From positions 62,791,355-62,855,354 of the forward strand of contig NC_016131.3 in assembly GCF_000005505.3 (NCBI RefSeq): DNA of 64,000 bases. The letters are read 5' to 3'. The position numbers were made by a program, and so were the translations under genes. The stretch comes from Brachypodium distachyon. Its lineage: Eukaryota; Streptophyta; Magnoliopsida; Poales; Poaceae. The notes below the pieces were generated by a model. That model ran no database searches and was not told where the DNA came from. It saw only the letters and a program-made list of their open reading frames with translations. This document shows positions 24,922 through 36,500 of the stretch, piece after piece (position 1 is the stretch's first letter; every line of letters begins with the position of its first letter).

Positions 24922-27124
24922 GGCGCAGCTCCCCGGCGACGGCGACGATTACGGACGGAGGACGGGAGGGCCGGTCAAGCGTGGAGGCGGAGTTGGACTC
25001 CCAGGACCCAAAGACCAGTGACCCCCGCGGAGAGCAGGGTCGTTTTCCCCTTTGTTCCGTCGGATATTTATTCCTTTCTCCCTTTTACCCTTTTCCATGT
25101 TCGTGGAATCGCGGTTTATTGGTTTCGCTCGTATTCCCGTGAATGGAGTGCACCATGTGTCGAAATATCATGGTTCACCGAACCTAGACAGATTTGTCTT
25201 GACAAATTCTCTTTACTGTGCGCTCGACAAATTTGGATGGTAACAATTCTAACATTTATACTTTCTCGGTCCGGAACTGAGTGTATGTTATGTAGTTCAA
25301 GGAGAGTTCAAAATGTGCGGGCAACCCCACCCTCACAGCCACGAGTATAGTAATTACGAATTCGCTAAATGGTTCATAGTCTTTTCATACAAGACTTGTC
25401 GTTGAAATCTGAGTTGTCATATATATCCTCGATGTGTTGGCCAACAGTTTGATGGAATTGACACGGGCCGAAGCAACTGTTGGGGTGATCAATGTGTTTG
25501 TGGTTGTTTGTGCCAGAGTTAGGGTCGTCGGATTAAGGATGAAGGGTTAGGGTTTATGGTTTAGGGATGACGTATAGTTGCGATGACGTTTGTGAACAAC
25601 CTTCCGGATGGTTCTACTCATTAGCGTGCATATTGTCACCTTGATTTTTGCTTGATTTCTCTTCTTCAAGTTAACTAGGCAATATTTTATGGCTTAATGA
25701 ATAGAAAGAATCAACCGTATGCCAAACAAAGAGTCAGTTCGGCTAAAAAACAAAGAATAGAAATAATCAAGGTACGTGTTTGACTCCAATCCAAATAGAA
25801 GATGGTGTAACTATTTAAGATAAGTATCCATGATTATAGTTTGTGAGATTTGAATTGTTGATTTGGTTCAATTGTCGCAGGTTTAGGACAGGTATGTACG
25901 TTTCCGTCATTGGTAGTATCAACTTATTTCATATAAAATATGATTAATTTATTTTCAAAAAGGAAGAGACCCCGACCTCTTTGGTTATTATTCATTATTC
26001 AAAACTGTGTCCGGTGCTATGTTTTCTTCGGTGTGTTCTGGGTGAAGGTGTTGCCTCCTTGTTCGCTTGAGTTCCAAGATGAAATTGATTTAATTCTGCG
26101 AGCAACGAGGACCTCCGTGAGAACTGACATTTCGACAATGCTCGTTTAGTGGTAGAGTGCGGCTCGTGACCTTGCACTGGTGAGTAGAATGCTCTTTGGT
26201 GTTTTCTTTCCTTTCGGTTATATCTTCTTTTCTTTTGTCGTCGCCGTTAGTAAGGTTGTAGTTGTGGCATCTTGTTTTTATTCTAATACACAAAGACGCA
26301 CGCTTGGTTAGATACTTTTATACGATTTACAGATTTTTTTTATTGTTTTCTTCGTTCCTAAATATAAGAAGTCATAACTCTGTCCTAAACCAAATTTCTC
26401 ACACTTCGACCAAATTTATAGAAAAATTTACGACGTCTGAGACTCTAAATTAGTTCTATTATTTCCATAATATACATTTTTTCTACAAACTGACTTTAAG
26501 AAGCTTAGAATAAAGCTAGTACTTCATATCTTCAGGACGGAGGTAATAGTTCACAACGTACTGTAGCATGCATGTTATTTGAAAGCATTCCTCTTACTGC
26601 CAGGGGTGCCAGCGTAATCCCTCTATATCCTATTTCTCGTTCAATCTCTAAATCTATGAGTTAAATCTTAAGAAACTAGCAAGTCAACTAAACGAGATAA
26701 ACGAGATGCATCATTTTCTGTCGCTTGTGTACGCGCTGCAGTGGCATTTCTGGTAGCAACAGTATCCTGCAGTCTCCAGTATCCAGTTCCCCTCATGTTA
26801 CCAACGCAATCGAAATGAGCCAAGATTTTCCCGGAGCGATGGATCTTCTGGTACACTGGGCAACGCACGGATGAAGAGCGATGGCAAGGAATTTTGTCCA
26901 CGGCATGGTGTTGTTGTCGACCTCTAGCAGCATCACCGTCGTCGCCGCTTGTGACTTGTAATAAACAGCAACATATTGTCAGATTGGAAATTCTCAAGGA
27001 ATGCATTGATGGGAGAAGGCGCCGTAACATGAAAATATCATTCTTGCTTACTGGAAGAGGAAGCGAACCGTGCAATAAACTCTGCCATGCCAAAGGAACG
27101 AAGAGGATCAGCGTGTACCGGGTG
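24922..27124. other. Intergenic between ABCB25 and PILS genes
   Basis: This contains the ABCB25 upstream region (GC-rich 5' UTR-like sequence to about 25030, then AT-rich) and, beyond it, a degenerate Stowaway MITE (26349-26545). About 26700-27124 is the 3' flank of the PILS gene. No further gene could be supported. Overlapping frames here lack any recognisable motif. Confidence 0.5.
26349..26545. mobile_element. Degenerate Stowaway MITE
   Basis: It begins TTCGTTCCTAAATATAAG and ends AGGACGGAGG, with inner phrases ('tcgaccaaatttatagaaa', 'gtcctaaa') related to the elements at 9765 and 41299. The ends are eroded and no clean TA pair remains. Confidence 0.6.
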
Positions 27125-30100
27125 TCAGAAAAGCATCCTGATGTAGAGCACCATCCAGCCGGCAACGGAGAAGGTGGCGCACACGTACATCCAGAAGAGC
27201 ACCGCCGCCGACTCCTCCCCGCACCCGCGCAGGTTAGCAACGGCCCCTAGAACCAACAACAGTAACAGATGAAGCTTCATTAGCCAGTGGTAACATACCT
27301 GACTTCCTGGCCGGTTGGGGACACATTGTGGATTTCTTGTGTACGTACCGGAGAGCACCGAGGTCGGCATGGAGTGCTGCAGGAGGAGGACGAACTTGAA
27401 CATGGTGTCGCCCTTGGGGAAGAGACCCAGCCTCTCGGCCAGGTTGACGACGCCCATCCCCGCCGGAGGGACCAGCACCAGGCGCCCGAAGATGATCGCC
27501 ACCGTCGTCCTCAGCCCCAGCTTCTTGCTACCCGCACCTGGACCTGCATAGACGGACATGAAGACGTATATTTTCACATTCGCACACTCATCCTGTAAGA
27601 TCAGAGCACATCAGAGAGCTAACCATCGACGAGATTGCCGCCGAGCGCAAGCAGGATGCATGGGATCATTGCCTCCCTGCAGAAAGATTGCAGATCGTAA
27701 GAGTCAAGTGTTAATTTCGGGATAGGAAAATGGTTCATGTATATATTGAGGGTATTCCACCATTTGCACGAGATTTGTGCATGTTCAAATGGTCAAAATG
27801 GCAATGCACAGAAGGTTTTATGAACTGCACCCAAGAATGATGCAGGCATCGGTGAAGAAGAATAACGGGGCGTCATTTGCCAGGATGAAGTGCTTCAGGG
27901 ATGGCGACGTTCCGATGAGAATCCCCAGTGCCTGACGGAAGTTGTTCACAAATGTTGATCAATCACAACAGAAGAAACACAAACGAAATGTGAGATTCTA
28001 AGGGCAGTTAGACTGTAGAGCGTGCCGTCAGAATTCTTTTCTCAGTGCAAGCACAATAAAACGAGTACTCACTGCAGGTAGTAGAGGACGGGACAAATCA
28101 TCAAAGTGCAAAGTAAATTGGGGCAAATGATCAAATTTCCCACAAAATGTGGAGGTACTTAATTGATGGATAGATTGTGGAGCTAAAGCTGTTCCACGCA
28201 CATTGTTTGTGTCAAGAAGGCATTACTCACTGAGGCTATCACCGGAGGCTGAAGCAACTGCTTCAGCTTAAATTTCTCAACAAAGAACTTCAAAATTCCC
28301 ATTGCCTGATACAGAAAAGTAGAAGTTTTAGAATTTTTTTCTTCTGAACATTCCATGTACCATAATCATATCGTGTACCCCGATCTTGGCATGATATAAT
28401 TTCAAGGAACATCTTACTTTTGAGCACTTGGAAGCATGTATGACGGCTTGTTCAGGTGCAGCCGAGGTTAGCAGTGGAACTTTTTCAGGCGCGCGGCCAT
28501 CAGCCACAGCCTTGGACGAGAGCTTCTTAACTCTGCTTCCATCGTAGGTTTCACCTGGTGGCAGTGCCAGCATCTGAAACACGTAGCTGTACAAGATAAT
28601 CGCCCCGACCTGACAATGAAGGACACATGGAGTAGTGGTTGTTGACTAAACCAATCAGAATTTACGGGAAGATGCATGGAAACATATGTACCCATTGGCC
28701 AAAAGAGACGTAAGCATTGCCGTCCTGTTTGCATTTGTTAGGATCACCAAATGGGTTCAATGGGTCTCGACACAGAGCGGCGACCAGGACGAGAGGCATG
28801 TTTCCGTTATTACCTGTAGCGATCAGAAGTTCAGACGATCGGAAGATGAAAGCATCTCAAACGGAACAGGGGATATGGCTTGCCTATGGCGATGTGGACA
28901 ATGGTGAACTTGAAGTATGGGCGTGGTGGTTGTACAATCCAGGCGACAACAAGGCCAACTAGAGAACCAGACACTGTCCCCAAGACAATATTTACAGGAA
29001 TGTACCACCTGCACATGAAAAGGATAAGTATTTCTTGCCATCTGTACTGGCAGCAAAATATTGGAGATTAGTGTTAATTCCCATTTGTGGTTCACTTTTT
29101 AAGCGTTTGAGAGATGCTGCCCTAAAGGAAAAATCTGTAGTTGCGTAACATGTATATGCATTCAGGAGTACGTAGAACATTCTATTCCAATCTGTCCTAG
29201 TTTCTGTGTTAGACTGCTTAACTTACCAGTCTAACACTTTCTGCACTGTAATGGCTCGTCCAAGCTGAGTGAATATGAGGCATGGAAGTAGTAGGGAAAA
29301 CACTAGCTGGAAACAAAAACAGGAGATAACAGAAAAATAACAGGAAAATAATATATGAGAAATTCAGAAGCAGTATGTAGAGGCAAAATTTGCTAAAAAA
29401 AAAAAGGTATGTAAGGACAAAAAACTGATAACTCTATCGTGAGTAGGCCAACAAGGCAATGACTTGGTACCTAGACACACACACACACACACACATATAG
29501 ATGTCTCACATGTGTAAAAGAGTTGTGATATTATTGTGGGGTGTCATTGTAGTTGTAACTTGGAAGCTCGTGGCATCTCCAACAATCTACATAGGCTGTT
29601 ACTAAGAACAGGACACATAGGCATTTAGCTGAGGTGGAGAGAAGGAGCGCAAAAACTATGAAACCGGTTGTTGCAGAAGAAATCAGTACGACACAGGTAG
29701 CCTGCCCCGCCAATATCATGGTCTCACTCTTGTGAAGCAATAGTTACCGACAGGGACTATTATCCAGAATTGGTGCGTTCATATCTAAATTGGGTTCATC
29801 TTATTAAAATTGTAGCCATGAGTCAAATTTACGTCCGGCAATCAGAACCTCATTTCAAGGCGAACGTTTTCTAAAAAGATAATCCGCGTCGCGGATGGAC
29901 TGGACTGGACTGGAATGGAATGGAATGGATGCCGCCCGCATGCAATTAGCTCACCCCGTTGAGAAGCTTGCGGCCGCGGGCGTTGAGGATGCCGACGTGC
30001 TTGGTGGCCATGAGGAATCCCATGAAGCACATGGTGAACACCTTAGCAATCGGCAGCACCGCGAACTTCATCGACGTCAGGATGGGCTGCCCGCCCCCGC

Positions 30101-30125
30101 CGCTCACCAGCGACCACACCTCCAT
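27125..30125 (-). CDS. PILS: PIN-LIKES (PILS) auxin efflux carrier family protein
   Basis: Ten exons from 30125: 29955-30125, 29227-29306, 28884-29008, 28692-28813, 28418-28609, 28231-28305, 27831-27931, 27624-27676, 27349-27543, 27125-27246, giving 411 aa, typical for PILS. PILS proteins are ER-membrane transporter-like proteins that retain auxin and lower nuclear auxin signalling. The sequence shows about ten hydrophobic helices in two blocks (N-terminal residues 1-180, C-terminal about 255-411) around a short loop (KKLSSKAVADGRAPEKVPLL). Family-typical phrases are FLMATKHVGILNARGRKLLN, LPCLIFTQLG, LCRDPLNPFGDPNKC and GNAYVSFGQW. Intron 3 is only 70 bp and uses a GC donor ('catag|gcaagc'). 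The phase-1 junction there restores GNNGNMPLVLVAALC, which confirms it. The exact PILS subgroup is not assigned. Confidence 0.9.
29474..29494. repeat. (AC)n microsatellite
   Basis: About ten AC units in PILS intron 1. Confidence 0.95.
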
Positions 30126-33100
30126 AATGCCTGACGAACAAAAGAGAACGAGATGGCCCAAAGGCGTTTACCTCCCGTTTCCTAGCTGGGTGGATTTCGC
30201 CGTGTTGATTCCGGCCCGAGGATTATGGTCGATTGATCGGGGAACTCGGCCGGGATGGCACAATTGTTGGTGTGGTCTGAAGATGGTTGCATCCGCGCGC
30301 CGCGGAGATAGAGGGGAGCATGCATGCATGTACGTGTTCAACCGCAGCTCGACATGCGTGGAGCTTGCCGGAGGAGCGCCCATGCATAATCCAAGTGGCA
30401 CGGTTCCGGCTTTCGATTCGTTCAATAGAGCTTTGCTATTTAAGTCCGTCCAAAATGAGTCATGATTTTTCGCAAAATCTCTACTGCTTAAAAATAGGTA
30501 AGGTTCCCCATCCCCCCCCCCCCTCGTTGTAAGCTTTCGTTCTCCTCATCTCACCTCAGATGCCCTCCTCCTCACCGTGCCGCCGCCCCTCCACTCCTTT
30601 CCCAAAGGAATGAAATGCACCCCAGGCCTTGAAGTTGGTGGTGCGGTCTGAATTGGTCCTCAATGTCACAATCCGCCTCTTTAGGTACTTATATGTCATG
30701 TAATGTACGTCCATATACGGTACCGTACCGTATATGGTATTTCGGGCCCACCTGTCACTGATGTCAGCACCGTGGGATGAGTTGGTGGACCGTTATTTTT
30801 GCGAAAACTCCCATGTCTCCATCTTTTATTTCCGCCATGGTCTATATTCCTTTTCCGGCTGGCCCTAAACCCGAGTCACCATGGTGCTTCCAGGCGACGC
30901 GTCGTGCTCCTCCAATGCCCTGCAGAAGCCAAATAGCCAGGCTCCACTACCGCTTCGTGGAGTTTGTCGCCGGCCAGCCCGCGTGCATCTGGCCGGCCAT
31001 TTCTCTAGGTGATGTGGAAGGGACTTCGAGGTGTTGGTCGACACTCAGGCTCATCCATCCTCAACGGCGTCGTTTGCATCTTCTCCAAGAACCGGCACAA
31101 ACGGCTCTCCAACATCTTTTGGCGCCAGAAGCAGCTTCTTCTTCATGCAAGAGGAATCCTACATGTGTCCTTTTTTGTTTCAACTTCCAAATCTCCTAAT
31201 CAAATTTTGAGCTAATTTTTCTAATGGCCTAAAAGCTGGACTTAAGCGGAATCCCATATGGTTGTTGGTCTTTATCGAGACGTTCTGGAGGTTTTGATCC
31301 AATGCTCCCCATATGCTTGCTGGTCTTTATCGGAAAAAAAATATGTTTGTTGGTGGCGTCCGGTGGTGCTAGGTCATCGGTGATGGCCAGTCGGTTGATC
31401 GGTGGCATTTTGGGCAGCTAGACGTGTGGCAGTCCATGTTGGCATCAAGAACACATGGCGGATTCTTGTTCGTGCCGCATGTCCATCAAGAGCGATGTTG
31501 TGATATGTCAAATGTACTTTTCTCCTTCCTTTTTCCTTAGATCCAGATTTTTGGTGGGACTTTCTTGCCTCACAGTAAAAGGGGCGGAGACATAACCGGA
31601 GTGTTCCTTGTTATATTTCTTCGTATTAACTCTTATATTGTGTAATGGCCTTGTGCTTGTTTAATTTTGGCTCCGCTACCACTCAGAGTCACAACCGGTT
31701 AATGTATGAGCATGGTTTTTACCAAAAGAAAAGAGCGTACACAAAAAGTTAGCTCTTACAGGAGGAAATGAAAACCAACTAGGGATAGGGAACAGTAGAG
31801 TTGAGCTCCCTTTCGTGTGTCTTGTTTGTAAACTCCCCTTTCGTGTGTTTTGTTTGTAAACTCCCCCAGTTGAGCTTTTGCTGGACTCTCTTTGATATAT
31901 AAATAGCACTTTCGTCAAAAAAAAAAAAAGGTTAGCTCTTAGGATTGCACAACGTATATTCGTAGAAGATCATCGCGTTGAAATTCTTTTCCTAACGAAT
32001 CTAGCATGTGGACAAATGATGTAAACTGTGATCCTCCTCTCGGATAAGGCAGCCTCGAGAACGTGCAGACACCGCAGGGCGACAGGGCAAAGCACACCAA
32101 AACCATTTGTTACAAGACGACGGGTAGAATTGAATGGCACATGGCTGAGGAGCAGGCTATTGGTCGGGCGGGGAGCAAGACCTCCAGTATTTGGAGATGC
32201 TCCAGTGCTTTGACCCAACCCAAGCTTTATTTCTTATACAGTACTAAACCCCTTTTCTTAAGTTCAATTCTTGCATTGTTCGCCCTCAATCGGCCCAAAT
32301 CAGTTCAGACAGACACGCTCTGATACGCACTCAGTCCGAGCCAATAAACAGCGGCATGCACAATTCTGCCGACCTTTTCTACTGACTAATTCTCCCCACA
32401 ATTGGTACTAGCTAGCACCGTTTTGTTGCGCATAGTGCCACGAAGATACGGCCTTTTAACCAGCACTTTCCACGTTTAGAAACAACGGGGCCGACCAGAT
32501 ACAAGTGAGTGACTTTTCCCAAGGTACCGATATGATAAAGTTGGCAAGAATGATTGGCCCAAATTCACAAGATCCCTGTGATGGTGAATATTTGATCTCA
32601 TCTCCGGTGCTCAACTAATTTTCCACCATTTATATTTTCTCCTCTCATGAGATATCGGAGGGAAGATCGAATCTTTTGCTGGCAGTTACATATGTCTGTC
32701 TGTGAGGGCCGCGCAGTACCTATAGCTCATCTCTTTGACTAACGTCCATACATCTTTTGATGCGCTCAAAAAAGGAAACCATGGGCTTCCCCTTTCTGCG
32801 CTCATTAATAGCATGGGAGGATAGTGATAAGTTCTACTACTAGCAATTCTCTGAAGCCAGCCAATAAAAATGAAAATCCTCCTAGTCGAAACAAGCAAGT
32901 GCATGTGCATGCTGATCGGCACGCATCATGTTTGCACCACGGACGGCATCGTGCGCCACAACTACACCGCCCCGTCAAGAGGTGGGTACGGCGTCACTAA
33001 TCAGAAATTCTTTCTTTTTGGCCGACTTTGCTGGATAAGGCCAGGAGGGATATTTTTCTTCTTCTTCTTCCATATTTGAGAGCTGCAGTACATCCTAGAT

Positions 33101-33573
33101 ATACGTCTGACTGTTCATCAATTATATAGGGGCATGCATACATGCCAGAACGGGATCCTTTTGAATCATCAAGGTGGATCGCCAGTGAGGAGATTAAAAA
33201 AAGGAAGAAGCAAACACTGGATAAGCACATGAGTTGATTTTACCCTTTGGCAGGGCCGGGCATCCATACACACACCACACGGCATGTGAGTGCGACGTCC
33301 CTTGCTTCTTGAACTTCGTTTCTGGCATGGGGGAGCTCGGCCGGTCTATGACAAAGTTGGCATTTGGACTCTACCACCTTTCCCCACTTGATTTCCACAC
33401 CATATAACACACTAACCAAGCTCGCTAACTTCTTCACCCATCAGTCGTCACACACATACTCTCTGCGGGCACTCACATAGAGAGGAGTGCAGAGATCAAG
33501 TTGTGCGTGTGACAGAGGAGACAAAATAGAGAATAAGTAGGGAGGGAAGATAGAGAGCTAGCAGGGAGGGAAG
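30126..33573. other. Intergenic between divergent PILS and CYP714 genes
   Basis: The two genes diverge, so both promoters lie here. Visible features are a C13 run (about 30512-30523), a near-perfect palindrome at 30711-30737 and a TTC tract at about 33056-33070. The sequence 'cacaccatataacac' (about 33396-33410) could be a TATA region for the P450 gene, about 170 bp before its start. 31040-31200 and 32030-32330 have open frames with no recognisable protein. No transposon ends were convincing. Confidence 0.45.
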
Positions 33574-36500
33574 ATGGAGGTGGGCATGGTGATGAAGGCG
33601 TCTCTGAGCCTGTGCTGCGTGGGGGCGTGCTGCCTCGCGCTCTACCTCTACTACATCGTCTGGGTGGTGCCTCAGAGGCTGCTCGCCGGGTTCAGAAGGC
33701 AGGGGATCGGCGGGCCGCGCCCGTCCTTCCCTTACGGCAACCTCGCCGACATGAAAGAGGCGGTCGCCGCCGCCAAGGTGGCAAGCCGAGGCGTCGGCGG
33801 CATCGTGCACGACTACCGCCCCGCCGTGCTGCCCTTCTACGAGAAATGGAGAAAAGAGCACGGTATGTATCTCCATCGTCAGATTGATTGTGTATTATGT
33901 AACTTGACTACTTGTGCTGTCCTCCTGGCATGCATGATATTGATATGGTTAATTTCTTCGTCCTTCTGATGGATGTGTGGTCCTTGCTTTTGTTCTGATG
34001 CTATTTTATCTTCTTCTTTTTTGTATTCTTATTTGATCTTGTTTCACTGTTGTTAAAAAGTTTCCCCTGAATACGAACATCTTTCACTGGTGACGGAGAT
34101 CACGGTTTAATTTATACTAAAACAAGGAAGGCTATGTGAAAATCAGAAGAAGAACACGGAATTCATCACAATAGTAGTGATGCTTTTAATCAGACCAAAC
34201 GTGTTCTATTAGTCGCTGATGAACAACTAAGCAACTCAATACATGGCTTTTTTGTTAAATTAACCGTTGGATATCACATATATGTAGATAGCTACTCGCC
34301 CCATAGTAGTATATATTTCATTATACCATCTCCATTCTCCAGTAAAGGCCACCATTTTGGAGATGACATAATTCAGTCTTTAAAAACTTTGACCACAAAT
34401 GACTCTCAAAATACTTAGATTATATACTTTAGAATCATATATATTCGTAAAAGGTACCTTTTATAATACAGTATATGACTTGGGACATCTTTTGTTTAGA
34501 CATCTATATACTAAGTCATGTTTAGATACATCTAAACTTTGACAAATTTGAGACATTTTTTGTTGGACGGAAGGAGTACGTAGTAAAATTTAGGGGGTTA
34601 AGGTGTATGTGCTCCAAGATCGTGTTGATGTCCAAAAATATTAACGTTTTTATTCGTTGAAGCGGTTGACCACATGCTTCACAAATTAAATAAAAAAACA
34701 AAATTTGTTTACCACTTTTTCGGGGAAAAAGCTTTTCATGGTGGATTCACGACACCAGGTAAGTTTGGAGAGTTGGAAAACATTTTTTGCTCTAATCCAG
34801 GGCTCTAGGCCCCTCCGTAAAAAGAAATCCACTAACTGAACCTCAGAAGGAACATGTTGGGAGAGCAACAATCACCTAAAAAAAGTGCTATCTCTTTCAG
34901 GACCCAGCAATGATGAGTGGTCTAGTTGAGCAAATATTAACTTGTTTCCTAAAACAAATCAACCTGTCATTCCATGTTGATGTCGATCTTAAGCATTAGT
35001 TGCTGCTAGCAGCTGTTGCGGCGTCAACAAACATCTCGCGCGCTAAACTTGTGCTCACGTCCAACTCACGCGCGCTGCCCGGCCCATTTGCCTCTTTCTG
35101 TTGCTGCATGTTACTGTTGGATAGCAAGACGTACGTACGGAGGCGTGCTAGATATTAGGTGAGCTGGCCAGCTAGCATCGATCGTCTCGCACAATTAACT
35201 GATCCTCGGACCCACGGATGTACACCCTGCTAGGAGAACGCGGAGTGATGTAACGTGAGGACATGCCTACTGCAAAGAACAAACCGCCTTTTTTTTTTCT
35301 CTTTAAGAAAAATAACCACGTAGAGATCGGTCGAGCTGAAATGAGTCGATGTAGGCGATGGATTTTATCTAGATCCTATCCTGTGGTTTTGGCACGGTGC
35401 ATAAGGACATAGTCGTGAGCTAGCCACGTATACATGCACCATGTGCAATTGTGATACCCACAAAAGTAATGAGGCCGATCGTCTTTTGGTGTATATATGC
35501 ATGTACAGCACAGATGCGTGCATGCACGAGCGATCTGCAATTCCAGCATGGCTGAACTGAAAATCTACAGGTGTAGATACAACCTCTTCATTATCGCGGC
35601 AAAACTGCAAAAGTATACATTACTCCGTAGTAAGTACAGGACAGGAATGCCGTCGATTAACGCTAGCGCATATTCTCAGAGTTTTCAGTACACACGATTG
35701 GAAACGATACTAGAAGGAGGAAGTCATCCCACTGATTAATTAACGTATACAGTGCACGTACGCATAATTCTCCCCGACATATCACATCACAGGACGCCAG
35801 GTAGAACGGGTTAGTATTGCAGCGTAGTTCCCGGCCCGGGGTCAGGACTCGGGACGTCACGTACCGGCGCCAGATACGAGACCACCTGTCGATCGCCCTC
35901 CCAACGCCAGCTACAGCAAAGCAAACATCGATCATCACTGCACTGGTGGATCCAGCTCCATCAGCGTGGCGCAAGGCCGGCCGGGGGCAAACGCCAGGAG
36001 CGAATTCTATTGGAGCTGCTGGCCTGGCCGGCCGGGGGCACGTCGACGTCGCGCCAAAAAGCGATCGATCGGCCGGGAGCTATCGGGCCCCCGTGCGCGC
36101 CTACATGCGTGCGCCACAGGCCACAGCCGACCACGCTGCTCCTCGATCCTCTCTGTCCACCGTTCCTTGGCGCTAAGCCGTGAGCGCCAAGGGCGTGACA
36201 GGAGGAGGGCCATCCGCCATCGACGGAGACGGCGGTTGTCTCGTCAATCTGGGACTGGGCGCGCGTCCCCTCCAACTTTGTGCCCAAGCCATCGAGCCTC
36301 ATCCTCGGCGCCTTTTCGCCTGTTTACGTACTGGAGACTCCTGTTGGATGCCCGCCGCCGTGTCGATTCCCGATCCGCCGATATATGCTCCAACAGTGTG
36401 TGCCCTCTTCGAGAGGCCGATGATACTGTGACAGTGACCGCCAAGCCAATAGCGGGAACATCTTGACTGTGTGTGCGTGCGACAGCCGATATGGCCATTC

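Noticed and set aside
24580..25350. 256-aa plus-strand open frame
   Set aside because: It overlaps exon 1 of ABCB25 on the other strand. Its sequence is Arg/Gly/Pro-rich mirror translation, then unrelated text.
26144..26175. 'ttagtggtagagtgcgg', resembling a pol III A-box
   Set aside because: No B-box within the proper distance and no cloverleaf, so no tRNA or SINE was called.
34390..34577. Stowaway MITE in CYP714 intron 1
   Set aside because: The right end 'ggacggaaggagtac' is clear, but no matching left end could be located, so it is at most a fragment.
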